64,000 nt of DNA from contig DATNPH010000049.1 in assembly GCA_036703315.1 (NCBI GenBank), positions 1 through 64,000 on the forward strand, written 5' to 3'. Source of the stretch: DATNPH01 sp036703315 (lineage in GTDB: Bacteria; Cyanobacteriota; Cyanobacteriia; Cyanobacteriales; Coleofasciculaceae). The notes beneath the pieces were generated by a model, which saw only the letters and a program-made list of their open reading frames with translations, had not been told where the DNA came from and did no database searches. Numbering within the stretch: position 1 is the stretch's first letter; each line of letters opens with the position of its first letter. Below are positions 18,290 through 27,811 of the stretch, piece after piece. Position numbers and translations under genes: made by a program.

Positions 18290-19898
18290 GCGTTTTGATG
18301 CGCTCTTGAGCCACTTCCTCTGAAAGGATACGCCTGCGCAGGGCGTCACTTAGTGCGCCCTTTTCTGCCAACAGCAATTGCCGACGGATAGTGTCTAAGT
18401 TAGTAAGGTTACTGCTGAATTTTGCAGAACTTTCTGGACGTTGGTTGTAGATATCCCGTAACGTTCTCTCAGAAGCGGCGACTCGTACCTGATAAGCCGA
18501 GCGCATTTCTTCGTAGATTGTTTTAGATAAGACTCCTGATTTGAACAAACTATCTAGTTCATCCTGAGCCGCCTTAGCCGTCATCAGTTGGGCTTGTAAT
18601 TCCTCAAGCTGCTGATGAAATTCTGAGCGGTGAGATAGTTTTAGACGTTGTACAAACCAGGGCAAACTCAGCCCCTGCCCCACCAGTGATAGCAAAACAA
18701 TGCCTAGGACAATAGCAATCAATGTCTCTCGTCCCGGCAATGTAGGTGGTAAGCTCAAAGCTAAGGCTGTTGAGAGCGAGCCTTTGATATTACCCACGAA
18801 TAGAACATGCCGCCAGCGCATCGGGATAGGTCGGTCAAAGAATCGAACCAAGGCTAGGAGCGGATAAACTGTAAGGGCACGCCCGACTTGATAAGCGAGC
18901 AGTGCTAGGAGAACGGCTGGCAACGTTTGCCAAAGGTTTATGAGATTAATCTCTAACCCTATCAGTAAAAAAATAAACGTATTAACCCCAAATCCAGCGA
19001 ATTCCCAGAAACTGGATAAGGTCACTTGAGTTGAAGCTGAAGTATTCCCGGCAAGCCCAAAGTTACCAACAATTAAACCAGCCACAACAACGGCAACAAC
19101 GCCAGATACATGTAACAGCTGCCCCACCTGGAAGGCTCCCAAGGCAATGGCAACCGTAAGTAAAATCACATTGAGAGGATCATCCGTTTGCTTAAACAAG
19201 CCAATACTAAGGTACCCTAGGGCAGCACCGACTAAAGCTCCACCAATGAGCACAAGCAAAAATTCCTGTACTACATCGAGGGGTGATAATGAACCCTTTG
19301 AGTACACAGTCAAAATTAAGCTAAATAAAACCAGAGCGACATCATCGTTGAGTAAGCTTTCGCCCTCCACCAAGGTAACCAGTTTGTGAGGTACAGAGAC
19401 TTCTTTAAAAACTGCAATTACCAAGGCTGTATCCGTAATCGACAAAATTGCCCCAACTAGTGAAGCTGGTACCCAATCTAGACCTAGCTCTAGCCTCAGC
19501 AAGATGGAAGTGATGCCAGCACAAAGTACAACCCCTGGCCCTGCTAGCAGTGCAATGGGTTTAATCGTGCTGCGTAGGCGACTGATATCTGTATTAATCG
19601 CCGCTTCAAATAGCAGAATGGGCAAAAAGAGATTAAAAATCAGAGAGGAATCCAGGCGGATGCGCTGGGGCGGCAAAAGCTCAGTAATTGCTAGCCCTGC
19701 TAATACCAAACCTGTAATGTAAGGAATACGAAATCGTCGCGATAGTAGAGCAACTCCTGTGGCGACCAGCAACAAGATGATCAGGACAGTTACTATTTCA
19801 GCAACATTGGCTTGATTCTCACCGCCCACGGCTGTGGGGATTGCCAGGAGTGTGCGATAGCAAAGCATCCCGATGGGGTTATCGCCTAACCACTGCAT
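18255..19898 (-). CDS. CPA1-type Na+(K+)/H+ antiporter (NhaP/NHE class)
   Basis: 547 residues. Roughly twelve membrane helices fill residues 30-415, and a charged, coiled-coil cytosolic tail covers about 420-547. The CPA1 ion-binding signature is present as ESLLNDDVALVLF, with the Asn-Asp pair that marks electroneutral exchangers. A second conserved segment is GLIVGNFG. The protein should exchange cytosolic Na+ or K+ for protons at the plasma or thylakoid membrane. The start is ATG 19898. It converges with the TrkA-like gene with a 35-base 3' overlap, and a 127-bp MITE-like repeat lies just upstream of it. Which cation is carried cannot be told from sequence. Confidence 0.9.
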   Translation of the reverse strand: MQWLGDNPIGMLCYRTLLAIPTAVGGENQANVAEIVTVLIILLLVATGVALLSRRFRIPYITGLVLAGLAITELLPPQRIRLDSSLIFNLFLPILLFEAAINTDISRLRSTIKPIALLAGPGVVLCAGITSILLRLELGLDWVPASLVGAILSITDTALVIAVFKEVSVPHKLVTLVEGESLLNDDVALVLFSLILTVYSKGSLSPLDVVQEFLLVLIGGALVGAALGYLSIGLFKQTDDPLNVILLTVAIALGAFQVGQLLHVSGVVAVVVAGLIVGNFGLAGNTSASTQVTLSSFWEFAGFGVNTFIFLLIGLEINLINLWQTLPAVLLALLAYQVGRALTVYPLLALVRFFDRPIPMRWRHVLFVGNIKGSLSTALALSLPPTLPGRETLIAIVLGIVLLSLVGQGLSLPWFVQRLKLSHRSEFHQQLEELQAQLMTAKAAQDELDSLFKSGVLSKTIYEEMRSAYQVRVAASERTLRDIYNQRPESSAKFSSNLTNLDTIRRQLLLAEKGALSDALRRRILSEEVAQERIKTLNEQLLKLEDD

Positions 19899-19930
19899 AC
19901 TATATAATCACTCAGCTAAACGATAGAGTT

Positions 19931-20057
19931 ATACCATTTGGTTAAACGTTTGACACTTATCGGTGATTAGGTTTTAGGTGTTAGGTAGTAGCTGGTAGGA
20001 AGGACGCTACAATCTACTACCTTGACTATTTGTGTCATTTTTAAAACCAATTGGTAT
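19931..20057 (+). repeat. MITE-like element, family A copy 1
   Basis: 127 bp bounded by ATACCATTTGGTTAAA and the near-inverse TTTTAAAACCAATTGGTAT. The interior carries TTAGGTGTTAGGTAGTAG-type heptamers and TACTACCTTGA. Near-identical copies lie at 23807-23933 and, inverted, at 47956-48068. It has no coding capacity. It sits in the promoter region of the antiporter gene. Confidence 0.8.
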
Positions 20058-20192
20058 TAGAACTAGGTGCTACAGCACAGCCCTTGTATTTTAAAGGGTT
20101 GTAACTCACTTGAAAATAGTCCTGAGTCCTGAGTGAGGAGAGATTTTCATCGAAGAAGACGCGGAGGGTCTAAGGGTTTGACACCCCCACTG

Positions 20193-20312
20193 ATACCAAA
20201 TCCGGGTTAAATACCCCCTTTTTAAGAAAGCAGGGGGAGCAAAGGAAGCTGGGGAGGCTGGGGGAGAAAAATCACAAAATTGAAAGGGGGGTTATAAAAG
20301 CGGATTTGGTAT
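20193..20312. repeat. 120-bp MITE-like element with ATACCAAATCCG ends
   Basis: Perfect 12-bp terminal inverted repeats, ATACCAAATCCG at 20193-20204 and CGGATTTGGTAT at 20301-20312. Inner arms are also complementary (ACCCCCTTTTT against AAAGGGGGGTT). The ends share the ATACC/GGTAT terminus with family A, so the same type of transposase may have moved both. It is non-coding and, with the family A copy, occupies most of the 540-base gap 19899-20438. Confidence 0.75.
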
Positions 20313-20438
20313 AACTCTTCGGCTGGCGTGGCTCCCGTTCAGGAGGAGTCACAATCCCCTTCTGAACGTTGTCTCCGGGTACTTGAATTTGATAGAGTTC
20401 ACTGGGGTTGGCAAACAAGACCCTAGAACCGCTATGAA

Positions 20439-22919
20439 TTACCCAGCCTGAGTAAATGCTCCTCTGAAGTAAGCTTGCCCAAACTCAGTACACTCTAGAC
20501 AATTCCCGTGAGAAGTAACTTCTGTCCCATCTACCCAAGCTTGTTGTAGCTCGAAGCCGTGGAGATGCAGTTGGACAGCTTTGTAAGGGACAGCATAATC
20601 CCCTTGCTGTTCCCTGGTTAGTTCCAGCCCATTCTCATCACGCACCATCTGGAATTGCTCGATGCGCGATTCTGCATAGCCGTCTCCCGCATCACTGTAC
20701 ACGTATCCTTCGCTGCTTCCCTGCACAGGTGGGTAGAGGTGGAGAATTAATTTCTGATCCGCCGCCATCGGCAGAATACTTCCTGCCCTTACCAATAGTG
20801 GAATTTGCTCTAGAGGTGCATCAAGACTAACCTGCCTGTGTCCCTCCATAACTCCATCATCCCAGAAGCGATACCAACGTCCTTCGGGGAGAATTGCTTG
20901 ACGCGATCGCGCTCCTTCCTCGAAAATCGGACAGACTAGCAGCGCATCCCCCAACAAGAAAGCATCGTCCACACCCCAGAGTGCAGAATCATCACTGTTA
21001 GACCAGAAAATCGGACGAACCGGAGGATATCCTTTCTGAGTTGCTTGCCAAGCCAACGTGTAAAAGTAAGGAAGCAGTCGGTAGCGTAGTTGCAAAAATT
21101 GCCGAATTATGCTGAGGTAAGGTTCGCCATACGTCCAAGGGGCGCGATACTCAACATTATTCGAGCAGTGGGAGCGGCAGAATGTGAGAAAGCTGGACAT
21201 CTGGAACCAGCGCAGGTAGAGTTCCGCTGAGGGATTGCCTTGGAAGCCGCCGATATCTGGACCACTGTAGGGAATTCCTGAAAGCCCTAACCCCACTACC
21301 GTGGCAATAGTTAGTCGCAACGCTGCCCAAGTACACTCAATATCACCTGTCCAAGTCCAAGCATAGCGTTGTAACCCCGCCCAACCCGCACGAGAGACAA
21401 TGAAAGGCCGTTGCTGGGGTCGATAGCTAGACAGCGCTTCGTAACCCGCCTCGGCTTGCAGCAACCCATAAATATTATGAGCCTCACGATGGTCGCCACC
21501 TCGACCCTCCATGAAGTGCTGTGTCACTTTTGGCAGAGAGCGATCGCCCCAAAGGATAAAGGCCGCGGGCTCGTTCATGTCGTGCCAAAATCCAGCTACG
21601 CCCACATCAAGGAGATATTCGTACTGCCGACTCCACCATTTGCGAACCAGTGGCTTAGTAAAATCCGGGAAGACGCACCACCCTGGCCAGACCGGTGCAA
21701 TCACAAGCTGTTCATTGGGAAGTTTGCAAAATGCCTCCAGCACTCTACCTTCTAGAAAGAGGTGGCTGTTGCGGCTGTACTTGATTCCAGGGTTGAGAAT
21801 CGAAATAAATCGCACTCCATCAGTGGCAAGTTCTTGCGTAAAATTAGCGACTTTGGGAAAGCGGTCTGGGTCGATAGTGAAAGCACGGAAGCCAGATTGA
21901 ACGTCAATATCCAGGTGAATCGCACTCAGCGGCAACTCGTATGATTTAAATTCCTTAACCGTTTCTCGGACAGCCTCTTCGGTACGATACCCCCAGCGCG
22001 ACTGGTGATAACCTAAAGCCCAACGGGGAGGCAGTGGGGGGCGTCCTGTCAACTCTGTATATCGCTCCAGCAATTGAGCAGGTGAACCAGCCGTTACGTA
22101 GTAACGCAACGCTCCTCCCTCAAAAGCCGCTGTAGCTACATCTTCAAAGGTAAAATTAGCCTCAAAAGAATTTTCATAGAAAATCAAATAACTTCCAGAA
22201 GAGTGAAGACCTAGATAGAGCGGAATACAGATATACATCGGGTCGGTACCTGGCCCATACATACCCGCCGCATCATAGTTCCACATCCGGAAGGTTTTAG
22301 CTTGCTCAGTAACTTCTCCTTTCTGCGTAACCTCCTTGGCTAGACGCAGGTTTAGAGGTGCTGCCCGTTCTCCTAAACCGTAGATGTGTTCTTCTTTTCG
22401 CAATCGCGCTTGATGAGTCCACCTCTGGCCCGATCGCTGTGGCGGCAGTTCTTCCCGTAAAGTTTGCCCCGTCGAATCACGAAATTTTAGGCTACCATCT
22501 ACGCTGATGATGACTTGAAGAGCTTCTGAAACGCGATCGCCTAAGTTCTTGCTTGATAATGTCCAACCCTCAGCCGTTTCCTCCAAACTCGTTTCTACTT
22601 CTTGCCAATCTTGCTTAGAGATTGCATATCCAATAGGAGGGATGCCAGGGAACCACTCAACTCGAACTAGATCACAAGCCAGAAAAGAGACTTCAACTTC
22701 TGCTTGCTCAAAGTAGAAGCGAGCACCTTTAGGTATAGGCTCAGCCTTGAGGAGTTTACCAGGTTTGTCAAAGCTTTCCTCGCTCTGAGGCACGTTAGCT
22801 TGACGTTCGAGGCGATCGCGTTGGCGCGAATACAAGTAGGCTTTCGGAGCATAGCTTGCATAAAACAAAGACCCCAGAAAATATTTGAATTTCAGTGATA
22901 GCTTTTTGGTGAGATTCAT
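20439..22919 (-). CDS. Glycoside hydrolase family 31 alpha-glucosidase
   Basis: 826 residues. The GH31 (beta/alpha)8 domain is central (about 300-650), with the nucleophile D447 in GFWHDMNEPAAF and the acid/base D526 in TWTGDIECTW. The substrate-pocket stretches SRAGWAGLQRYAW and SGPDIGGFQGNPS are intact. It is preceded by a beta-sandwich N-domain and followed by a C-terminal beta-sandwich plus DUF5110-like tail. These enzymes release glucose from the non-reducing ends of alpha-glucans or oligosaccharides with retention. There is no clear signal peptide, although residues 10-30 are basic/hydrophobic, so it is probably cytosolic and acts in glycogen or maltodextrin turnover. The gene stands alone; exact linkage specificity is unknown. 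Confidence 0.93.
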   Translation of the reverse strand: MNLTKKLSLKFKYFLGSLFYASYAPKAYLYSRQRDRLERQANVPQSEESFDKPGKLLKAEPIPKGARFYFEQAEVEVSFLACDLVRVEWFPGIPPIGYAISKQDWQEVETSLEETAEGWTLSSKNLGDRVSEALQVIISVDGSLKFRDSTGQTLREELPPQRSGQRWTHQARLRKEEHIYGLGERAAPLNLRLAKEVTQKGEVTEQAKTFRMWNYDAAGMYGPGTDPMYICIPLYLGLHSSGSYLIFYENSFEANFTFEDVATAAFEGGALRYYVTAGSPAQLLERYTELTGRPPLPPRWALGYHQSRWGYRTEEAVRETVKEFKSYELPLSAIHLDIDVQSGFRAFTIDPDRFPKVANFTQELATDGVRFISILNPGIKYSRNSHLFLEGRVLEAFCKLPNEQLVIAPVWPGWCVFPDFTKPLVRKWWSRQYEYLLDVGVAGFWHDMNEPAAFILWGDRSLPKVTQHFMEGRGGDHREAHNIYGLLQAEAGYEALSSYRPQQRPFIVSRAGWAGLQRYAWTWTGDIECTWAALRLTIATVVGLGLSGIPYSGPDIGGFQGNPSAELYLRWFQMSSFLTFCRSHCSNNVEYRAPWTYGEPYLSIIRQFLQLRYRLLPYFYTLAWQATQKGYPPVRPIFWSNSDDSALWGVDDAFLLGDALLVCPIFEEGARSRQAILPEGRWYRFWDDGVMEGHRQVSLDAPLEQIPLLVRAGSILPMAADQKLILHLYPPVQGSSEGYVYSDAGDGYAESRIEQFQMVRDENGLELTREQQGDYAVPYKAVQLHLHGFELQQAWVDGTEVTSHGNCLECTEFGQAYFRGAFTQAG

Positions 22920-23258
22920 GCTTCCTTTGTCAGGGTGGGGTCAATATCTTTGAGCTACTTAACAATTCTTTTCATTAATTGCAAAAGTTAGACTCAGGAG
23001 ACATCTGCCCTGAGTAAGGTATGTTCCTTAAAATTGACACACTGTTATCGTCATCTAGTTTTCAGTCTAGGTGTTCAAGGCTTGTGTTCCGAGTAGTTTT
23101 GGGCAGTTTTGTGATAATATTTTTCTCCTACCTCCTACTCCTCTTAAAAACTATTATTTACAAAGAAACACTTCTTTAGATAGAGACTGCTCTATGAAAT
23201 AATTCATAAATTTAATAACAACTTATCTCCTTCGAGAAAATTTGCCAACAAAACATCA

Positions 23259-23286
23259 AGCTCTTAGTTCATGTCCTAAGAGCTTT
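23259..23286 (+). terminator. Hairpin AAGCTCTTAG/CTAAGAGCTT
   Basis: A perfect 10-bp stem with an 8-base loop, followed by TTATT. It lies about 340 bases upstream of the GH31 start in a gene-poor interval (22920-24356), so it does not serve an obvious coding gene on the plus strand. It could end an unannotated short transcript. Confidence 0.4.
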
Positions 23287-23433
23287 TATTCATGTATCTA
23301 TTACCTAGCTCAATTAGCACAATGTATTTTTGCCTTGACAAGATATATGTAGTTTATAAGCACTTTTTGTATTAGATATTTTCTATCTAGATCATGATGA
23401 ACATTTCAATAAAGCTTTGACATGATAATTACT

Positions 23434-23515
23434 ATCTCCTTAATTGGTGTGTTCAATTAAGGAGGAAGTCCTTCTAGGCAGATGGCGGGTACCTTCTGTC
23501 TAGAGGGCATTTTTA
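23434..23515 (+). ncRNA. Candidate small RNA 3' region: two hairpins and terminator
   Basis: Two consecutive strong stems are followed by a T-run. Stem 1 is CTCCTTAATT/AATTAAGGAG (10 bp, 9-base loop, 23434-23462). Stem 2 is a 13-bp pairing of 23470-23482 (CCTTCTAGGCAGA) with 23495-23507 (TCTGTCTAGAGGG, two G-T wobbles), followed directly by CATTTTTA. Stem 2 has the exact form of a factor-independent terminator, but no coding gene precedes it on this strand for more than 500 bases. A TTGACA lies upstream at 23417-23422 without a well-spaced -10 box. I therefore suggest an unannotated RNA; its 5' end is unknown. Confidence 0.45.
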
Positions 23516-23721
23516 CTTTTATTGAAGTTAATAAATCAGGCTTCTCAAATAAATCTCTTACTCCATTAGATATAGGTAAGAGGTTATTTAACAGCTTCAT
23601 TAGTTTAAACTTCGCTGGAGACGCAGAAAAACTATCTAATTCGGTATAAGCCTTAGAGAGGAGATAAGCTTGAGAGATATTATCTAATATCAGGTAGAGT
23701 TTGCTGTCCTATTGTTAGCTC

Positions 23722-23748
23722 TACCCCAGCTTTTAAAGAGCTGGGGTA
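23722..23748. terminator. Strong hairpin TACCCCAGCT/AGCTGGGGTA
   Basis: A perfect 10-bp GC-rich stem with a 7-base loop, followed by an AT-rich tail. It lies about 210 bases beyond the candidate small RNA and has no adjacent coding gene. It may terminate transcription in the gene-poor interval; the direction is undecided. Confidence 0.4.
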
Positions 23749-23806
23749 AATCATATATAATCATAAAAATAAAAAAGCTCCTAGTGCAGGCTGGCAGAAA
23801 TAAGTG

Positions 23807-23933
23807 ATACCATTTGGTTAAATGTTTGACACTTATTGGTGATTAGGTTTTAGGTGTTAGGTAGTAGGTGGTAGGAAGGACTCTACAACTTACTACCTTG
23901 AGTATTTGTGGCATTTTTAAGACCAATTGGTAT
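23807..23933 (+). repeat. MITE-like element, family A copy 2
   Basis: 127 bp, same length and orientation as the copy at 19931. It differs by roughly a dozen scattered substitutions, for example AAATGTTTGACACTTATT against AAACGTTTGACACTTATC. The ends are ATACCATTTGG and CCAATTGGTAT. Confidence 0.8.
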
Positions 23934-23974
23934 GACCCGATTGCAAGCAGTTAAACACCTTAGGCTCAAAAAAC

Positions 23975-24200
23975 TTTTGACCCAGAAAGGCAGAGGGCTC
24001 TTATGCAGGAGGAAGAAAGAATGCCTTCGTCCTTTGCCGTTCGGCTGAGCGCTCACGCCGAAGCCTACGAATGAAGGGAGCAAGGGTATCAAGCCCTTCC
24101 AAATCTTCGAGTTTGTGGCTCCCAATTGGGAAGCGTTAGAATCCCCTTCCAATTGGTTACATAAGAGCCTTCTGCCTTCATTCTTCTGCCTTCTTCAATT
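23975..24200. repeat. Family C repeat, copy 1 (diverged)
   Basis: The left arm contains AAGGCAGAGGGCTCTTATGC. The right arm contains ACATAAGAGCCTTCTGCC and TTCTTCTGCCTTCTTC. These arms match the ends of the elements at 24882 and 52468. Between the arms is unrelated sequence of about 130 bases. It is non-coding. Confidence 0.55.
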
Positions 24201-24356
24201 TCAAGAGAGCATCACTAGGGCTTTAAACTTTTAAAAAACTGAAATTTGAGCCAGCCGCTACTTGAAACTCAGGATTTGCAAGTTTGGCAAAACAGCTTTC
24301 AGTGATTTAGGGTAATACATTACCCTAAATCACCGTGTAATGAAAAACTGTTGGCA

Positions 24357-24611
24357 TTAAGCTAATTGCAATGGGAGTTCACCTAGCGAACCAGGGGATT
24401 CACTGGTGAGGATATTTTTAGTTTCAAGGTTTAAACCAGGAGGAAACACTAAAATATCCTTCCCAAGACGTGATGCTTTTCGGTAAAGCGTGATCGCCTC
24501 ACTTAAGTGGAAACATGCGATCGGAATCCATCTATCACTGTAAAAGTAGATAACTACTCTACTCTGGGTGTACTCCTCTTGAGGGAGTGGAAGTTGCCAA
24601 GGTGAACCCAC
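24357..24611 (-). CDS. Small hypothetical protein
   Basis: 84 codons from a GTG start. I recognise no family. The middle of the protein looks like real protein sequence, with a strand-like VVIYFYSDRWIPIACFHL followed by an amphipathic SEAITLYRKASRLGKD helix and DILVFPPGLN. I see no good ribosome site before the GTG, so the start may be wrong or the frame may be spurious. It lies alone in a repeat-rich gap between the GH31 and PEP synthase genes. The 270-base interval upstream of it (24612-24881) is AT-rich and holds nothing I can name. Confidence 0.4.
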   Translation of the reverse strand: MGSPWQLPLPQEEYTQSRVVIYFYSDRWIPIACFHLSEAITLYRKASRLGKDILVFPPGLNLETKNILTSESPGSLGELPLQLA

Positions 24612-24881
24612 GTTTACTAAACTTTAATTTTTAAATATGTTCATCTACCTTTGTGACAGTCATACACATGTAATATGAACTACCTTTTGAAATATGTCTT
24701 TAGGAGTATTTTTTTATAGAGTACTATATTTTCAAATGTACTATTCTATACAGACAAACGAGCGTAATTGTGTATTTGTCAATTTGTAAGTCCTAAGACC
24801 AACAAAAAACGGCTACTCTAAGCAAAGAAACTATCTCCACCAGAGCAGCCGCGAATAAGTCTCATTTAGAAGGCTAGTTGA

Positions 24882-25053
24882 TTTGAAGAAGGCAGAGGGC
24901 AGAAGAAGGAAGGCAGAAGGGGGGAGTGGCGGAGTGTCAGAGGGATTCAACCCCCAGTCACTCCCAGCCACTGAATACCTTCAGTGGGGGATTGTAACCC
25001 TTGCTCCAAATCCTTCTGCCTTCTTCCCTTTGCATAAGAGCCTTTCTTGTTCA
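24882..25053. repeat. Family C repeat, copy 2
   Basis: The left arm starts TTTGAAGAAGGCAGAGGGCA and continues with GAAGGCAG-type units. The right arm ends CTTTGCATAAGAGCCTTTCT and TGTTCA. The same two ends frame the copy at 52468-52631. The element ends at the stop codon of ppsA, so it forms that gene's immediate 3' flank and may form its 3' hairpin. Confidence 0.65.
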
Positions 25054-25054
25054 C

Positions 25055-27493
25055 TTAGTCTGAAATACCTTCAACTTCTGCTACCATCAAGAGCGTCTTG
25101 AGGACAGAATCAGGATTTAGGCTGATAGAGTCAATTCCCTGTTCCACTAAGAAGTGAGTAAACTCAGGATAGTCACTGGGAGCTTGACCGCAGATCCCGA
25201 TTTTACGGCCCTTCTCCTTTGCATCTGCGATCGCCATTCTCACCATTCGTTTGACAGCTTTATTGCGCTCATCAAAGATCTGAGCAACCAAAGCGGAGTC
25301 ACGATCTAAACCCAGAGTCAGCTGTGTCAGGTCATTAGAACCAATTGAGAAGCCATCAAACACCTCTGCGAACTCGTCCGCTAGGATGACATTACTCGGC
25401 AACTCGCACATCACATAGACTTGTAAACCGTTGAGACCTCGCTCCAAACCATGTTTAGCCATTTCAGCTAACACTTTACGCCCTTCATCAGGTGTACGAC
25501 AGAAGGGAATCATCGGTATGACATTAGCTAAGCCCATTTCTTCCCTCACCCGCTTGAGCGCTTGACATTCCAGAGCAAAAGCCTCGCGGTAGTTCTCATC
25601 ATAGTAACGGGACGCCCCACGCCAACCGAGCATCGGGTTTTCTTCCTTCGGCTCAAATGGCTTGCCACCTAAAAGGTTGGCATACTCATTGCTCTTGAAG
25701 TCAGACATTCGCACAATTACTGGCTTGGGATAGAAAGCGGCGGCAATCATCCCGATCCCGTGAGCCAGCTTATCGACAAAGTACTGGGGTTTATTGTCGT
25801 AGAGTTTTGTTAACTCAGCAATTTGAGCTTTCACTAATGCATCCTCAAGCTCAGCGAAGTGAATCAAGGCAAGAGGGTGTACTTGGATGTGGTTGGCAAT
25901 GATGAATTCCAACCGAGCCAAACCCACACCATCACAAGGAATAGCAGCCAAACCAAATGCTTGTTCCGGGTTGCCCACATTCATCAGGATTTGGGTACGA
26001 GTGCGAGGCAAGTTGTCCAGCGTCGTTTCTTGAACATCGAAGGGCAACAAACCCTTGTACACTCGTCCTTCATCCCCTTCTGCACAACAGATCGTTACCT
26101 GTTGACCTGTTTTCAGCACCTCGGTAGCATTACCGCAACCCACGATCGCAGGAATGCCCATTTCCCGTGCAATAATCGCTGCATGGCAGGTGCGTCCACC
26201 TTGGTTAGTCACGATCGCACTAGCCTTTTTCATAATCGGTTCCCAGTCTGGGTCAGTCTTATTTGTGACTAAGACTTCACCAGGTTGGAACAGATGGATT
26301 TGGTTGGCATCCAGAATTACATGGGCTTTGCCTTGACCAATTGCCGCTCCGACGCTACGACCAGTAACAAGAACGTCGCTACGTTCTTTGAGTTGGTAAC
26401 TTTTTAGGACAGTCGTAGACTTCTGTGATTGCACCGTTTCTGGACGAGCTTGCACGATAAATAGTTCGCCAGTTATGCCATCTTTTGCCCACTCAATATC
26501 CATCGGCGTATAAACGCCGCGTACTGTGGAATAGTGGTCTTCAATTTGCACCGCCCAACGCGCCAGTTGCAGAACTTCGTCATCGGTGAGGCAGTATTTA
26601 TCCTGCTCAAAATCCGGTACCCAGACGTTTTTTGTCAATCTGGAACTACCCAGGTCGTAGACCATTTTGATTCGTTTGTTTCCCAGCCGTTTATCTAAAA
26701 TTGGGCTAAGACCCTCTTTTAAAGTCGGCTTAAATACAAGATATTCATCCGGATTAACGGCACCTTGGACGATGTTTTCCCCTAAACCGTAAGCACCTGT
26801 AATGAGTGCCGCATTCTTAAAGCCGGTTTCGGTATCAATAGAGAACATGACACCAGAAGAAGCTAAATCAGAGCGCACCATTTTCTGAACGCCAACGGAG
26901 AGGGCAACCTCTAAGTGGTCGAACCCATTGTGCTGGCGATAGGAAATAGCGCGATCAGTAAACAGCGAGGCGAAGCATCGGTGGCAATATTCTAAAACCC
27001 TTGTAATCCCTTGGACATTCAAATAGGTTTCTTGCTGACCTGCAAAGCTAGCATCCGGTAAGTCTTCAGCTGTAGCCGAAGAGCGAACCGCCACTTCTGT
27101 ATCTTCGCCATAGCGATCGCACAGCTTTTTATAAGCCTTGCTAATCGCATCTTGGAATTCTTGGGGAAAAGGTGTGTTGAGGATTAATGACCGGGCTTTT
27201 TTGCCCCGCTTTTGGAGGTTACTGACGCTATCGACATTCAGGTCGGCAAACAGTTCCCGCAGCTTGTCTTCTAAATCAGCTGCCTTGATGAAGTAACGGT
27301 ATGCATAGGAAGTAGTTGCAAATCCCGTTGGAACATTAACTCCCTTCGGACTCAATTGTTGGATCATTTCTCCGAGGGAAGCATTCTTACCGCCTACCAA
27401 TGAAATATCGGTAATCCCTACCTCTTCAAACCAGAGAACCAGAGATTGCTCTTTGAAGAGTTGGGAAGACTGCACCTGTATCTGTGTAACCAT
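25055..27493 (-). CDS. ppsA: Phosphoenolpyruvate synthase
   Basis: 812 residues, the standard length. Domains in order: the PEP/pyruvate-binding ATP-grasp domain (about 25-355), opening VGGKNASLGEMI; the swivelling phosphohistidine domain with the catalytic histidine in GGRTCHAAIIARE; and the C-terminal TIM barrel with the signatures YVMCELPSN and SIGSNDLTQLTLG. The enzyme makes PEP from pyruvate and ATP, giving AMP and Pi, and feeds gluconeogenesis in the cytosol. The start is ATG 27493. The gene appears monocistronic with a 318-base AT-rich leader region (27494-27811) shared with the divergent esterase. The distinction from pyruvate phosphate dikinase rests on length and on these motif contexts. 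Confidence 0.95.
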   Translation of the reverse strand: MVTQIQVQSSQLFKEQSLVLWFEEVGITDISLVGGKNASLGEMIQQLSPKGVNVPTGFATTSYAYRYFIKAADLEDKLRELFADLNVDSVSNLQKRGKKARSLILNTPFPQEFQDAISKAYKKLCDRYGEDTEVAVRSSATAEDLPDASFAGQQETYLNVQGITRVLEYCHRCFASLFTDRAISYRQHNGFDHLEVALSVGVQKMVRSDLASSGVMFSIDTETGFKNAALITGAYGLGENIVQGAVNPDEYLVFKPTLKEGLSPILDKRLGNKRIKMVYDLGSSRLTKNVWVPDFEQDKYCLTDDEVLQLARWAVQIEDHYSTVRGVYTPMDIEWAKDGITGELFIVQARPETVQSQKSTTVLKSYQLKERSDVLVTGRSVGAAIGQGKAHVILDANQIHLFQPGEVLVTNKTDPDWEPIMKKASAIVTNQGGRTCHAAIIAREMGIPAIVGCGNATEVLKTGQQVTICCAEGDEGRVYKGLLPFDVQETTLDNLPRTRTQILMNVGNPEQAFGLAAIPCDGVGLARLEFIIANHIQVHPLALIHFAELEDALVKAQIAELTKLYDNKPQYFVDKLAHGIGMIAAAFYPKPVIVRMSDFKSNEYANLLGGKPFEPKEENPMLGWRGASRYYDENYREAFALECQALKRVREEMGLANVIPMIPFCRTPDEGRKVLAEMAKHGLERGLNGLQVYVMCELPSNVILADEFAEVFDGFSIGSNDLTQLTLGLDRDSALVAQIFDERNKAVKRMVRMAIADAKEKGRKIGICGQAPSDYPEFTHFLVEQGIDSISLNPDSVLKTLLMVAEVEGISD

Positions 27494-27811
27494 TGAGTAT
27501 TTCCTCTTACTCCTGATGCCAGTCTAGCTTTAGAAAATTTTCGGGATCAGCTAAACGTCTCATTTCTTCATGATCCCCGGTCTTTTAGAAGCTATTATTA
27601 ACCATAAGCCTTGACTGCTATTGATTTTTTTCTGTGTACTTTTATTGGTATATATAAATTTTTATCAATGAAAAAATCTAATTGTTGTAGTGCTTGCTAG
27701 TTGGACTAGAGATTTGGCACGGATAGATAAAGTGCTTCATTAACGTAATGGCTAATTATCTGCTTGCCATTATGTTTTTAACTTTTAACTATTAACTTTT
27801 GACTTCTGAAG
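27494..27811. promoter_or_regulatory. Divergent AT-rich promoter region of ppsA and esterase
   Basis: 318 bases between two divergent genes, so both promoters must lie here. It is AT-rich, with runs such as TATATAAATTTTTATC near 27652, but I cannot place -35/-10 pairs with confidence and see no strong dyad. Confidence 0.35.

Noticed and set aside
23883..24152. 89-codon minus-strand frame
   Set aside because: It runs through the family A and family C repeat elements; the protein is low-complexity and repeat-derived.
24883..25101. 72-codon plus-strand frame
   Set aside because: It lies within a family C repeat and overlaps the ppsA 3' end; not a gene.
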